Shown here: one piece after another, positions 32,651 through 44,581 of the stretch
Numbering within the stretch: the first letter of the stretch is position 1
Layout of the letters: every line of letters starts with the position of its first letter
From: Laburnicola sp. R22_1
Taxonomy: Eukaryota > Ascomycota > Dothideomycetes > Pleosporales > Didymosphaeriaceae
Direction: 5' to 3'
Length of the DNA: 64,000 nucleotides
Assembly (NCBI GenBank): GCA_014281115.1
Contig: JACONQ010000007.1
Coordinates: 2,294,001 to 2,358,000 of the forward strand
Notes under the pieces: generated by a model
Told to the model about the DNA's origin: nothing
Database searches by the model: none
Seen by the model: only the letters and a program-made list of their open reading frames with translations
Translations under genes and position numbers: made by a program

Positions 32651-34266
32651 CTAGGAAGCCCGCCTACAGCCCTATGATGATCCGGTTGCGCTCTAAGTTA
32701 GGACCGGCTTCGAAGAGTGCAGAAAGGCAACAGGGCCTTAATGACAGAACATTGAAGCTAGAAAATGGGCCAAAGCGAGGTCAAAAGTGGGCCAAAGCGA
32801 GGCCAAAATTGGTCCCAAAATGCTACTAAGCACACTCCAAAATAGATAACATCTTAGCTTTGTAGTTGGGCCTAGTTCTAGAATAGTGAGAACCCTAAAC
32901 TGCACAAGTCAGGATTGCCCAATCAGCTAATAATTATTACATAATCGGGCTTGATCCGATTAAGTATCAACCACATGTTAAGCCTCACTAGCACAGACCA
33001 CACAGTTTGTCTGGTCCGTGCAATGTTTCTGTCTCATCTTAAGCAAGTCGTTTCCAAGCTGGAATAGACAAGCGGAAAGAAAGAATTCACTGCAGAGACG
33101 CTGCTACCATTAGGCTTTTTAAGTTTCTTCTAACTAGATCTACCATTGCGCTAATGTCTAAGGCAAAGATTTCCTTCACGGTATTCCGAACTCCTCCTCG
33201 CCTTCAGTACCATAGCCTTACAAGGGCAGAACAATCTATCGTTAAAAAGGGGGTTGCTTTAGTTAACGTACTCTTCCGTTACATTTAACAGAATATAACG
33301 GCCCCTAAAAGATCCTTGTTAGTGACTGAGAAGGTCCACTCTTAGAGGTGTAACTTAATAGGTTTTCCTTAGGTATAGGAAATGACCACATAATAGCCTA
33401 ACGTTAATGCATCGCCCGCCGTAGTTGCTAGTCTTTCGAGCTTTCTTAATTATTAACGGCCATACTACTAGCGAATATTGACGCACTAATTAAATGCAAA
33501 TAGAAAGAAAAGAAGTTTCCATTTAAACTGATTTTTCAAAGGAGGTTTATGTACGAGAACCATGCCCTTTCGCTCTCTTTACTGTCTTTGGCTCGCTGGC
33601 TTCTCTCTGCCTCTTACGACTCTTAAACTCAGCAACATCCTTTTTAAGTGCTCCCAGAGAGCCCATTACCTTACCCTCGAAACGAGCGATTACTTTTTGT
33701 TGATAGTGGATATGCTAGAAGAGGTCTTCGATAATATTGCATATCATTTCGTACTATTCCTTGTCTAGCTTGGGGACTTCATCATTATTACGTAACAACC
33801 CCTCATACCACTTCTAATGTGTATCCAATTCGGTTTTGTTTAAAAATTTAGGTGACATGGGGAGCAAGTAAAGTCTTATAGAGTTCGATATAGAAGTTCT
33901 AAAGAGTCTTTGCAAAGCAGGGATAACCACCATTGGTATCTCTTATATAAATGTGATGAAGGGGCACAAAACTAGGCCTTAGTATTGCCCAAAATTTAGC
34001 AGGGAAACCGTCCAGACAATATCCAATCAATCTAAAAGAATTTTGGTTTCTAAAATTACTAGGCTGCCGCTGCAGATACGTAAGCCACGATTGATCCGGG
34101 TTCGGAGCTAACAGATACCAAATGTGACCCTATTTATTATAAACAATCAGGGCTTAAAACAGTCGCCCGAAGGGCTATATTAGGGACAAATGCATCTTTT
34201 AAATTTCTTAAATATATATGCAGGCGTACTTGATACCTAACTTTCATAATCCCACTTACTGCAACC
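32651..34266. other. No gene seen
   Basis: About 1.6 kb of mildly AT-rich sequence. A short repeated GGGCCAAAGCGAGG word appears at 32767-32805. No coding frame with a motif, no RNA gene and no transposon end was recognised. Confidence 0.5.
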
Positions 34267-35361
34267 ATGTACCTCTTAACAGCTATTAATGTCCTTCTCT
34301 ATGCATCCACTTTTACTGTAGGAGGCATCGCTACCGCAGCCCCTCCTTGTCCCGAATCGATTAACACAGCTGGCGGTGGGCCGCCAAACAACAGAATGCC
34401 CACAGTGATATCTGCCGGTGCTATTAAGGAACTTCAACTGGCGAACTTTCTTAAGAATATAGAGATCTCTTTCTTCAACGCAAGCCTAACAAACCTCACA
34501 GAGTGGGGCACAAGTAGGTTTCCCAATAATACTATCGAAGTCGTTAGCAAAATCGCCGCTATAAGTACATTAACCTTCTAGAGTATCGCACTGTCTCACT
34601 ACATTTGCAGCAAGAAGAGGTACACCTTTCCAGCATTGCCAACATTCTTCGATTCTATAATAAAACATTAATTCCTCCCTGCAACTACTCCTTCCCAGTA
34701 AATAAAATCGAGGAATTTTTCGAGCTTGCCCACACTATTACTTTAGTTGGGATTAGCGCTACTATTAGACTTAACGAGCGCCTTGCAATTACAAATCCTC
34801 TGCTTGTAAAATCAATATCATCCATACTAACAGTTAAGTCGCGGCATAACGCATTCTTCCAACACATCCGGGGTGCAGTACCAAATCCAGCGCCATTTAA
34901 TACCAGCATTAGTAATATATGGGCATATAACCTTGCATTATCATTTATTCAGCCAGGGTCATGTTCAGTCGAGGTTCCTATACCAATTCTCCCAAGATTA
35001 GCTATCTCTCAACTTCCTAGTACGCCGTACACGAACAGCACAGAAAGTAACGATCAAAGGGAGTTCACATAGGATCCTATGCAGACGCTGTTTATCGCCC
35101 AAGCCAGTAAGCAATTATTTATTAGATAGGTTAGTCAGCTTAATAAGCCCGTGTATACGCTTCTAAATATAACAGCAAAGGGGAAGGGAACTACAAATAT
35201 ACCGCACAGTCTAAATAGGGTCGTTTTTGCAGCGGTAACCGTTCAGCAGCCAGATAATGTAAATAATCTTGCTCCTGCAACTTTAGCTGGGCCAGTGGCT
35301 ATACCCTTGTTCTAGAGGGATAGTGTGGTTTCCCAGACTCTGATTTATTTTCCGTCGGATA
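34267..35361 (+). pseudogene. Rds1/LsdA-like ferritin-fold secreted protein, broken
   Basis: From ATG 34267 the protein opens with a signal-peptide-like hydrophobic N-terminus (about residues 1-24, ending near Ala-Thr-Ala-Ala-Pro). The first ferritin-like helix (Leu-Gln-Leu-Ala-Asn-Phe-Leu-Lys-Asn-Ile-Glu) follows near 34430. A likely 50-bp intron at 34565-34614 (donor GTACAT) restores frame to Glu-Val-His, the iron-site-type E-x-x-H block. Further matches are Pro-Pro-Cys-Asn-Tyr-Ser-Phe near 34675, and Ile-Leu-Thr-Val-Lys-Ser-Arg-His near 34825. Such proteins are stress or sexual-development-associated secreted or wall proteins. TAG codons at 35070, 35125 and near 35314 fit mutated Gln codons. 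The intron is inferred from splice signals and phase only. Confidence 0.65.
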
Positions 35362-36374
35362 GGTAGAATTTGCAGAATCTCGTTTTGGCTTATATGCACA
35401 CAATTCTATTTTAATTCTTAAGCGACCATGATTTTTTTCTATAGGAGGGTTAATATCAAGCTTGAAATTTATTATACTGCGGTAACTTACGCAGCTTAAG
35501 TTCATAATAACCCTAACCTCACAGTTACCTAATCTACTCCCGGCCGAATAATAGTCAAATCTCCGCGCTTCAAACAACTAGTATCCAAAAATAGTGGTTT
35601 CTAATTACTGTACGTCCACCCATAACGGAACACCCACCGTACCGGAACGGTTTTACGGTACTTTAAGTTTAAATTAAGATAGAATCTACCAAATTTAGGC
35701 TTTAAGAGTAAGGCTCTCAAATTATATATTTAGACATCTTCTATCCCCTTCTAACTCCATCTACTACAAAATTACAGTAGAGTTAATATCTGCTAGCCTT
35801 GTTTACAGAGGTGTTTTATTCAAGCAATATTAAGCACCATTATCTACAGGGCTAATATCATGTCTCTGTAAATTTACCAAAGCTCGAAGCCTTTCTCTAA
35901 TGACTAAGAAACCTGGTTCTTGTCATGCGAGGTCAGTCCGGGCGATGAGGTTGTGGGTGGTGCGCGATTTATGCAGATTGCTACCCCTAGTCGGTACATC
36001 CGATTGAAACCATCCAATCGGAGACTTGATAAGATACATATCTGTATGTGGCCAAGCAACGTATTTTATCTTATTAAACGCTTAGCTTGTAGCTTATGGC
36101 ACGTGATCTTTGGGCTTCCTTGGCTGCTAGCCCTGCGTGCCGGAACAAAGGCCACATCCTTTACAGGGCCACAAGGGCGACATCGCCATCATTCTGTAGT
36201 ATCCCCGGCACAACGTAAAAGAGCTCGCAAGTGCTGCATAGATATCCTTCGCAGAATGCGCCCTCCAAGAACAAAATCGGTGGGAAGGCGAAGGTGATGA
36301 GCTTTGAAGACCTTGAGGAAGGAAAGGAACTTCGTTCTGCACCTTTTCAACTCCATTCGGTTGTAATAACCCAG
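35362..36374. other. Intergenic, no supported gene
   Basis: AT-rich first half (35580-35900), then normal composition. Short opposing open frames at 35920-36345 have no motif. It may hold the 3' UTR of the dynamin-like gene at its right edge. Confidence 0.45.
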
Positions 36375-38751
36375 CTAGAAAATGGCTTGCTTTGCGATAT
36401 CCAGTGCTTTCTGCAGTCGCTCATATTTCGCAGTTAGCTCGTTTCTCGCGCTCGAAGTTGCAAAGTTCTCGCCCGCGATCTCCATTAGTTCGCTCTCTCG
36501 GAGATCACCGATCATGTCTGAGGACAAAGTCTTCACTGGACCGCCTGGCCCCAGGATGTATCGTTCAGTAACTTGAAGCACTACATTGTCGCTGAATCGC
36601 TTCATCGCTACCTTGTAGTAAGATTTGAGGGTATCATGGATGTTGTTGACGGCCTGATCCTCGTTGCTGAGATGAACGCCTCTCAGCACTCGATCCATAT
36701 TGAATGCGGAGCCGTCTCGACAGCCTATGGCTTTCAATCTTGCAACAACTCGATCTCCGCGGACAGTAGACAACGTATCCGCAAAGTAGTGGTTTACCGT
36801 TTGAAGGATTCCACCTCTCTCGTTATTGAGAATCTTGGAGAGTTGTTCGGCAGCGTAGGTACGTGTCATACTCTCTCTGTGAGAAAGCTTGGCTTTAAGC
36901 TTTTGTCTTATATCATTGTCGGAAATCATTTGTACCAAAATATCCTTGTTGAAGTTATGGACGGCGGTCATGACTCTCCCAATGTAAATCGTCGCAACTT
37001 CTTTCCATGGACTCGACTGTTGGCGAAACATACTCTCAAGAACGGCGGGATTAACTGTCCCTGGCAGTTCTGCCCCTTGGGAATGTCGGTAAACATCTCG
37101 AATCCACCCGTAAATGTCCTTGTTGACGCCGCTAGAACGCGCAAATTCCTGATCAACCAGGCCTTTAACAGTGCGGAAGACTTTTGTATGCCCTTTGCGT
37201 GCTATTGACTCTGCGAATTTGTTATTGTGCTTGCGTATATGCATACGAAGCTTGAGCGGACTATCCACAGCAAGTTCTGGGTTGTAATTCCCGCTCAAAG
37301 CATTCGTGACGCCTTGCTGATACATGTTCGCAATCCGTGTTAGGAATCGCCTTTGATCTGAGCTAGTTTGGCGCGACGGTCTAAGTATTTCTAGTTCTCT
37401 GTGCGTGTTCGAAGAAAGCTCCTCGATTTTCTTGACCACGTCCGGGAATTCGCTACTGATGTGACTGTACAACAGGCCTCCTAGAAATGTTTTCAGTGCG
37501 TATATCCCGACGCAATCCCTCTTCAAATCCGTCCAGGGGCCGACCGTGGAAAAAAAATGCTTTTCGCTCTTGTGACGCCCTTCTATTGTGACTCCGTTCT
37601 TGATCTCCTGAGTCGAGCGGTTCTTCACAGCGAACCAACCGTGGGTGAGTCTTTCAACTTCATTTTTGGCAATGCGAAGGACCTGTCCAATTATCAGTCA
37701 TGATCATGTCGGTTTCCTTACGTGCATATACCCCCTGTTCATCCCCAGGTTGTAGCGCATCGCATTTTGTGATTATCCCAACAGTACGTTTGCCTGCATG
37801 ATCGGCTGCACGAGCCATTGAGAAGCTATCAGGTTATGAGTTTCCAGATGACGGCCTACGGACGATGTCGCTTACACTTCTTGGTTGGCGAGATTGTTTC
37901 GAGCGTCCATCACAGCCCTGGAGCATGTTAGACAGTATGGCATTCTGGAAACGAGAGACGCCAACAAGATAATGGTACGCTTATTGGTGATGTAACAATC
38001 GATGAGATTCCGAATGATTGCCTGGTCTTCCTTGGTTTGATATTTGGTAGGGTCTTTATGATTAGATAAGAGGCAGGACACTAAGGGTGCTTGTTTACCC
38101 ACTGTGGAACAACCCCGGAACATCGACAACGCTGAGGTGGTGATGGTCTGGCCCGGACAGCTCGATTTTTAGAATGTCATCAGAGAATCGTTTCTCAAGG
38201 TCCTCCAAGTTCTTAGTGCTCGGACTCGGTACCCCTATGCATTCTGCAGCCTGTATCTTTTGAGTATTTTCCGCTTGGATTCATAGTCGAACGCACCTCG
38301 TGGAAGATGTTTTGAAACTCTTCGCTGTCGAACTCATCCGCTAACAGCTTTCGTTCAAAGCAGTGCAAGCGATCCTTGACCTCTTCGTCTGCCTGAGCAC
38401 TTGGGCCGGGAATAATTGTGACTCTCACTTCCGTCTTATCGGCTGGCGCCCGACGGAGAACGATCTGCGTCGCGAACCGCGTACAAAGATCGCTAGCGAT
38501 TGGAAATGACAGTCCCGTGATCCCTTCCAGAAGTGACGACTTCCCACTTGATTGATCTCCAACGACGACAAGCTTTGCGTAAGATTAGTGACTCATCAGA
38601 GCCTCGGATAGTGGGCACATACCTGAGGTAGGGAAACGTTATCGCTGACACCAAGCTCACGGATCCTGTCAATGACGCCAAGAATGCGAACTCGCTTTTC
38701 ATTATCGAGTTCGTCGACAGCTGCTAGTCCCAGACCTTTTCTGTCGGTCAT
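36375..38751 (-). CDS. Dynamin-like (Mx-type) GTPase, seven exons, intact
   Basis: Large GTPase of the dynamin superfamily, which assembles on membranes for scission or remodelling. My splice model on the minus strand is 38751-38623, 38572-38297, 38250-38103, 38053-37960, 37917-37876, 37825-37732 and 37682-36375, with 42-50 bp introns. It sums to 2091 nt, or 696 residues, with no internal stop. Seen in the product: P-loop Gly-Asp-Gln-Ser-Ser-Gly-Lys-Ser (48-55), the Thr-Arg-Phe switch I region near residue 74, Asp-Val-Pro-Gly (178-181), Thr-Lys-Cys-Asp (249-252), a helical stalk, and a GTPase effector-type C-terminus. No PH domain or proline-rich tail is present, as in Mx/Vps1-like proteins. 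The fourth intron has an unusual GTCTCT donor. It is intact between damaged regions. Fungal genomes carry many such paralogues of unknown role. Confidence 0.9.
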
Positions 38752-39272
38752 CTTGCTCCGCACTCAAACGGTTGGAATTCTGCGATGCTTCGGTCAATAC
38801 CAAGTCCTGGGCTTAATGCAGAGGGAAATCTTCGTTCACATGTAAGCGGGGAAAAGGTTTACAATATCACATTTCACAAAGAAGGGAAATACAAGCCATT
38901 ATAAAAGAATTGCAGCATGTATAAAGATGGGCGCAGCAGTGGTGGGCATGGGCGGAGTTCTCCATAAGAGGTGAGCACAAACCAAACCTTGTTTTCAAAG
39001 GCTGTGATTAGTTAGAGCACAAGCGTCAGAGACTTTCGAGCGAATTGGGAGCCTGGCAGACCTCTGAGCATGGCCCCGTGCTCACCTCCATCGAGTTCTC
39101 AAGCTCTGCCAGCCGTGTCACGGCAACTCTAAATACTAATTGGCTAGTTTGCCCGCTAAGCAGCGAAATGTGTTGCGGGGTCAGCTTCAGGATGGCTCAG
39201 CTGTGTCGTAAGAGGCATTCGCACATGCTCAGAGCGAGCTGCAAGCGCGGTGCCGCCTAGCGTAAGTCGCAC
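38752..39272. other. Promoter-side spacer of the dynamin-like gene
   Basis: About 0.5 kb upstream of the dynamin-like start. No gene, repeat or distinctive regulatory motif was recognised before the palindromic element that begins at 39275. Confidence 0.4.
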
Positions 39273-39978
39273 TAACGTGCCCGTGCGCGCAATGCGCCAC
39301 TTCGCGTGATGCGCCGCTTTTTACTAGGAAAATCAAGAAAAACAAGGAAGTTTAAAGCAGTATAATTCTTTAACTACCTTTCCTTTTTAAAATCTTCCTT
39401 TATTAAAGTTATTAAGAAAGACCATCTCTATAACTTTAGAATTTTAGTTTTCTAATAATAATTAGTTTTAAGAAAAAGTATAAAGTCCTAAAATTCAAGT
39501 CCCTAAAATTTAAAAATAATACTTTTTTAGGTGTAAAGTATACTATTTAGAATATATTTTATATTAGAACTTTTTCTTATAAAGAGCTACTTAAGAAGAT
39601 AGATTATCTTTCCTAATTTATTTTTCTTAAAAAATAAAGAGATAATCTAACTTTTTAGTTAAGAGTTTTATTAAAAAGAACCTAATATAAAATGTGTTCT
39701 AAATAGTATACTTTACACCTAAAAAAGTATTATTTTTAAATTTTAGGGACTTAAATTTTAGGACTTTTATACTTTTTTCTTAAAACTAATTATTATTAGA
39801 AAACTAAAATTCTAAAGTTATAGAGATGGTCTTTCTTAATAACTTTAATAAAGGAAGATTTTAAAAAGGAAAGGTAGTTAAAGAATTATACTGCTTTAAA
39901 CTTCCTTGTTTTTCTTGATTTTCCTAGTAAAAAGCGGCGCATCACGCGAAGTGGCGCATTGCGCGCACGGGCACGTTA
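39273..39978. mobile_element. ~700-bp palindromic foldback/MITE-like element, copy 1
   Basis: The element (39275-39976, 702 bp) is almost wholly an inverted repeat around a centre near 39625. It starts ACGTGCCCGTGCGCGC and ends with the complement, flanked by TA (39273-39274 and 39977-39978). The outermost ~50 bp are GC-rich and carry two GCG-CACTTCGCG-like words. The inner ~600 bp are AT-rich. There is no coding capacity. The TA duplication suggests mobilisation by a Tc1-mariner/pogo transposase. A second copy lies at 48773-49460. Transcription would give a hairpin of about 340 bp. Confidence 0.9.
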
Positions 39979-41384
39979 GTTCAGTTTACGCGCTCGCTAC
40001 CTAGTTAAGCTAGGTCAACGGCGACGTGAACCACCACGCCGCTAGCGCCTGATGGCACGACACCGCGTTCAACCGCAGGACTCTCCGGCCGAAAGATTCG
40101 ATGATATGGCAGACGGCAGAGCGAAGGGGAGCATATACGGACCAGCAACTCATTCACGAACCCCTCATACTGCCACCTACCACCCTAAGTTGGTAGACGA
40201 ACAGCCCCTGCACCACGATTACGCTGATTCTGGGGCTTCTGCCTGGCCGACACGCAGTTTAGCAGCCCATGACAGCCTGCGCCGCAGGCTAGGCTCTGCT
40301 ACGCGCAAACCCCCAGCCTGTGCAGCCCTCTCGTTGAGGTCTGCAGCACGCGTAGTGGGGAGCCAGGCAGCAGGAGGCACTGTACCCGCCCAGGTGCGGA
40401 GCACTTCGCACTGACCGAAAGTTCTACTTCGTGCTCCAGCATCCCCGATGGGTCCAGCTTTGGGGTTTCGTCTCTTTGGAGACTGAGCGGAGACTGAGTG
40501 GAGCCTCATGGACAATGAGCAGATCACCATGCTCTCTGTGTCATGACCAAGTACCCACCCTCTAGACACAAACAGGCCGCAAGTGATATTGTGACGTTTG
40601 CGATACATGAACCCAGTACCATCGCTAACGTACAGTGCGACAGCGTCGACGTCGGGGATAGCTGGCACTGTTAAGCAATCTTCCTCCAATCAACAAAGAT
40701 AGTTGGCCGTGTCCGGCATCCAGGAATAGTGCGCCAACAGTGCAGCGTGGTTGATAAACAGGGTGAAGGCATGTGAAGGCATGTGGATCCATCACACAAC
40801 GGCTAAGTCCGAATCCAGCGGCTTTCTACTCGGTTGGCCCGCTTTCACTTTGCCTGTAACGCACCATGTCCATTCAAAGAGAGCCCGCCAGGATAGCTCT
40901 TCAGACCAGCATGACGGAAACAACACAGGCGCTTCGCCGGCTTCGAGTTGCTCCGTTCCTTACGTCTGTCCAATTCAACATCTTTGGAATGGACCTCGAT
41001 CTACCGGCGCCTACAACAAAACTCATCGGCGCTTGGGTCGCTGTCCTCCAATCACGACATGGCTCCCTGGGGCCAACTGAGGGAAGTTGAAGAACCTTGA
41101 CCCTTCGGTAGTTATGGTCATACTGAAGGGCGACAATGAGACTTGGGTCGCACAAGTATAAAGAGCGCGCTACCTCCCACAGTCCGCCTCTACTTTCCCA
41201 TACTCATCAGCAACTCTGTTCCAGGCGGTCCCAATCCAGGATCATCTCTTTAGGAGCATCGCTCAGTCTTGCCTTGCACCCCTTCAAAAGCTTTCAAGGT
41301 ACGCAACTCCTTTTCACATTCTTCTATGTTACGTGAGCTGAGCAATTAACACGACTAGTCTCCATAGTCTCATCTCGTCCCGAA
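39979..41384. other. No supported gene
   Basis: Normal-composition DNA with overlapping open frames on both strands (for example 40052-40414 and its opposite 40219-40689), none with a motif or splice structure that favours it. The final 100 bp probably contain the promoter and 5' UTR of the split gene starting at 41385, including a CTTTCAAG-rich stretch near 41290. Confidence 0.45.
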
Positions 41385-41507
41385 ATGTCATCATCCAAGC
41401 GCGAAGCATTCGTGATAGTGTATCATGAGGGCAAAAATGTACCCGCCCACTGGAGTCTGCTAGTACTGAACACGAATGGGACTGTCAAAGGAATCTTATT
41501 CCACGCC

Positions 41508-44500
41508 GTTGGGTCCAGACTTGCTACCAGTCAGTCTATTCAGTTCGGACTGACTGAACTGACTGAATCTTGGCAGTCAGTTCAGTCAGTCTTCGTTCCG
41601 TCCGGATATCAGTTCAGTCAGTCTAGAGACCTCTGGACTGACTGAACTGACTGAATTAGACTGAATTTGAAGCTGTGTTTTGCAGTCACGATAGCAACTT
41701 CTAGTGTTGCTTAGAACACGGTTTGTTGATGCAACTAAGCTGGGCGCTAGGCTTAAATAGTCCTGTATGGGTCAAATATAATCCCCGAGCCAATCAGGCT
41801 CTGCTGATTGCGCTACGGCCACATGGCCGCCTTGACGCGTCGCGCCCGCTCCAGCAACCTGATGCGACAACACTCTCGCCGCCAGATATTTTGGTGTACT
41901 TCATGTCTACTCCTTCGAACTCAAGCCTCCGCCGCCTTGTCGAACGCGATAAGTGCAGTTCTCCTCTACCGTCGCTATCGAACGCGCCCACTGCTGGGGA
42001 TACCGCGAGCGAGGCTCAGCCCGACGAGCCCGTGGCAATACATGCGGACTTACCTGACGACGACAACTATTACGTCGGGCTTGATTTTAAGCGCGTGCCG
42101 TACCTGGAGCGACGCCAAGCAGAGCGCAGTCGCGGCGCAGTAAGAAGCTGGATCTACCGCCACGGCTGGGGCGTATGGCACCGCAAGCATAAGAAGAATT
42201 ATTGGCTTTGCCAGATCTGCCACAAGCAACGGCGGCAACAGGAGGCCTACTACGAGGCTGATAGCACTACGAACGCCGGTCGACACCTCTCAAGCAATAG
42301 GCCTGGGCACTCACTTGGACCTAACGGACCTATACCAATTGCTAGCCGGGAGGGCAATATTATGGGCGCGCTCGCAAAATTACAAGTCCACATAATGAGG
42401 TCTAGAGGTGTAGAGGTCTCCTAGGAGGTTGCTAATGAGATAGCGGCAAGCTTTTCATCCTCTCAGTTTCAAGACGCCCTAAAGGACTAGGTAATTGCTA
42501 ACAACCAGAGCCTACGCGTAATAGAGAGTCCGCAGTTTCGAAATATGATCGCGGCCGCAAGTCCCCTAGCGGAAGCCCTCCTTTGGCGTAGCCACTAGAC
42601 GCTCCGCGATCATATTATTGCTGAGTACAACGCGTACGTACCCGCCGTTGCCGCCTACCTTCGCGAAGCCCGGTCGCTTATACATGTTTCCTTTAACAAC
42701 TGGACCTCAACTGGCGGACGGTACGCTTTCACCGGCCTCTGCGTACATTACCTTAACGGCGAGGGCAAGCTAGTTGACCACTTGCTCGGGTTGCCTAAGC
42801 TTCACGGGGCGCACACTGGCAATAATATTGCCTTAGTAGCGGCGACAATACTGTGGCTATTTGGTGTTAACGACACAAGCGTTAGATACTTTGTGCTTAA
42901 CAACGCAAGCAACAATGATACTGCGGTTAAGTCTTTAGCAGAGGAGTTCAACTTTACTGCAAGCGAGCGGCGGCTGCGCTGCTGCTGCCACATCCTTAAC
43001 CTAGGCGCGCAGTTAGTAATTTGGGGTAAAGATCGTAGCGCGTACGAGAACGACGCCGCTCACCTTGACGACGAGGAGAAGTACATGGATGAGTGGCGTA
43101 AGTACGGCCCTATTGACGTCCTTTTTGACGTAATCGCGTCCATCTGCACGCCGCAAACTCGACAGCTATTAGAGCGCCTGCAGCATGACGAGGCAGAGGC
43201 GATAGGCGTTATAGCTAACATCCGGCAACTTGTTAAGCCTGTTAAGACGCGCTGGAATAGCTATTTCGACACTTTTGTGCGCGCAGCCGAGCTACATAGT
43301 CCTATCGACAGCTATATTAAGTTCAAACTTAAGGAGCACAGCGCCGCAACAGCACCATTACAACGCCAGAAGAACCGCGAGCAGCTGCCTGCTGCGCAGC
43401 CGCGACTATATGTACGCGAGGGCGGCCTAAGCGGCAAGGACTGGGCGACGATTACAGAGTATATCCAACTCCTCGAGCCATTTGCGGAAGCTACACGGCT
43501 GCTTAAAGGCCGCGGCCGACACGGCCGCCACGGCGCTATATAGGAGGTTTTAGTAACGTTTGAATGGCTTCTTGACCAGCTTGAGGCTCTCAAAGACCGC
43601 CTTAAGGACATTAATTACGAAGATCCTAACGCGCCCGAAGACCATCTTGTTACGCACGTTAACCTTGCGCACAGTAAGCTTGCTGAGTACTACGAAAAAT
43701 TCGATAACGCGCCTGTTTACTACACCACTACAGTCCTCCACCCGCACTACAAGAACCACCTTGCGGCGCTCTGGAAGGTGCCTAACACCCATATCACCGC
43801 CCGCGACGGCGTCCACTATCGCGACGGCTGGCTTGATAATAACCATCGGGCGTTCTTGCGAATGTGGCAGGAGCGGAGCAACGCTGCGGTCGACGTAGCT
43901 GACGCAATAACGCCGCCGCAAAAGAAGCCCCGGCTAGGGCTGTCAGCATCGCGATCAGCCTTTCTGCAGTCGTCGATTGAGACCAATCTGCGGCAGGTAG
44001 AGGCAAGTCTGAAGGAGGATGAATATGAGATCTGGAGGCGGCAACCGGCGTTAGCTGAAGAGGATCGGCTGTCGCTTAACCCGCTGCTCTATTGGGAGTC
44101 AGTTGCTGGACAATTTCCAGTACTTTCTAAGTTTGCCATTAACATACTTACGATACCGGCGTCAGCAGCAGACTGCGAGCGGACATTCAGCGAGCTTGGC
44201 GACATGTTAGGCACGCGGAGACTCCAGATGAAGCCAGAGCTTGTCGCAGCTTTACAGAGTTTGAAGAGCTGGAAGAGGCTTGGTATACAGCCAGCAACCA
44301 CGTCTACTTATGGGCCAGCACGTGTACTATTAGAAGAAGAAATTTCAAAAATACAAGAGCAGCTGTCCCAGTTCGACATTAGTTAACCTAATTTAGGTTA
44401 GTCCAGTTCAGTCCAGTCAGTCCGCAGCAGCAGCAAGTTCAGTTCAGTTCAGTCAGTTTTAATGTACCTAAAAAGTCTTGGCAGTCAGTTCAGTCCAGTT

Positions 44501-44581
44501 CAGTGACCTTCAAACATCAGTTCAGTCAGTCCGGAGGGCTCCGGACTGACTGAACTGACTGATAGCAAGTCTGGTTGGGTC
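41508..44581 (+). mobile_element. hAT transposon (hAT-3) with perfect 8-bp target duplication
   Basis: The element is 41516-44573 (3058 bp), flanked by GTTGGGTC at 41508-41515 and 44574-44581. The inverted repeats are CAGACTTGCTA/TAGCAAGTCTG, 11 bp, followed by near-continuous subterminal arrays of CAGTTCAGTCAG/CTGACTGAACTG words at both ends (about 41522-41660 and 44400-44562), the likely transposase-binding platform. It encodes a hAT transposase. It interrupts an otherwise intact 139-residue gene. Confidence 0.95.
41903..44386 (+). pseudogene. hAT transposase with exactly four TAG codons
   Basis: A single frame of 828 codons from ATG 41903 to TAA 44384 is broken only by TAG at 42422, 42488, 42596 and 43541. 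Landmarks: a BED-like zinc motif (Cys-x2-Cys-His near 42210), Phe-Asn-Asn-Trp-Thr near 42692, Arg-Trp-Asn-Ser-Tyr near 43250, and hATC (Leu-Thr-Ile-Pro-Ala-Ser-Ala-Ala-Asp-Cys-Glu-Arg-Thr-Phe near 44145-44187). All four stops fit CAG or TGG codons changed by one transition. The start at 41903 is chosen over upstream 41723 because the upstream part lies in the subterminal and leader zone. The protein is close to restorable, and the copy may be mobilised in trans by a functional relative. Confidence 0.85.

Noticed and set aside
40052..40689. Overlapping opposite open frames of 120 and 156 codons
   Set aside because: Neither has a motif, intron structure or codon pattern that favours it; long opposing frames are expected in GC-rich DNA.
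7811..44386. TAG as a sense codon (stop-codon reassignment or programmed readthrough) because TAG interrupts so many otherwise open frames
   Set aside because: Intact genes such as the dynamin-like and Ras-like genes end in TAG, TAA and TGA also occur at Gln/Arg positions, and the substitution context fits RIP.
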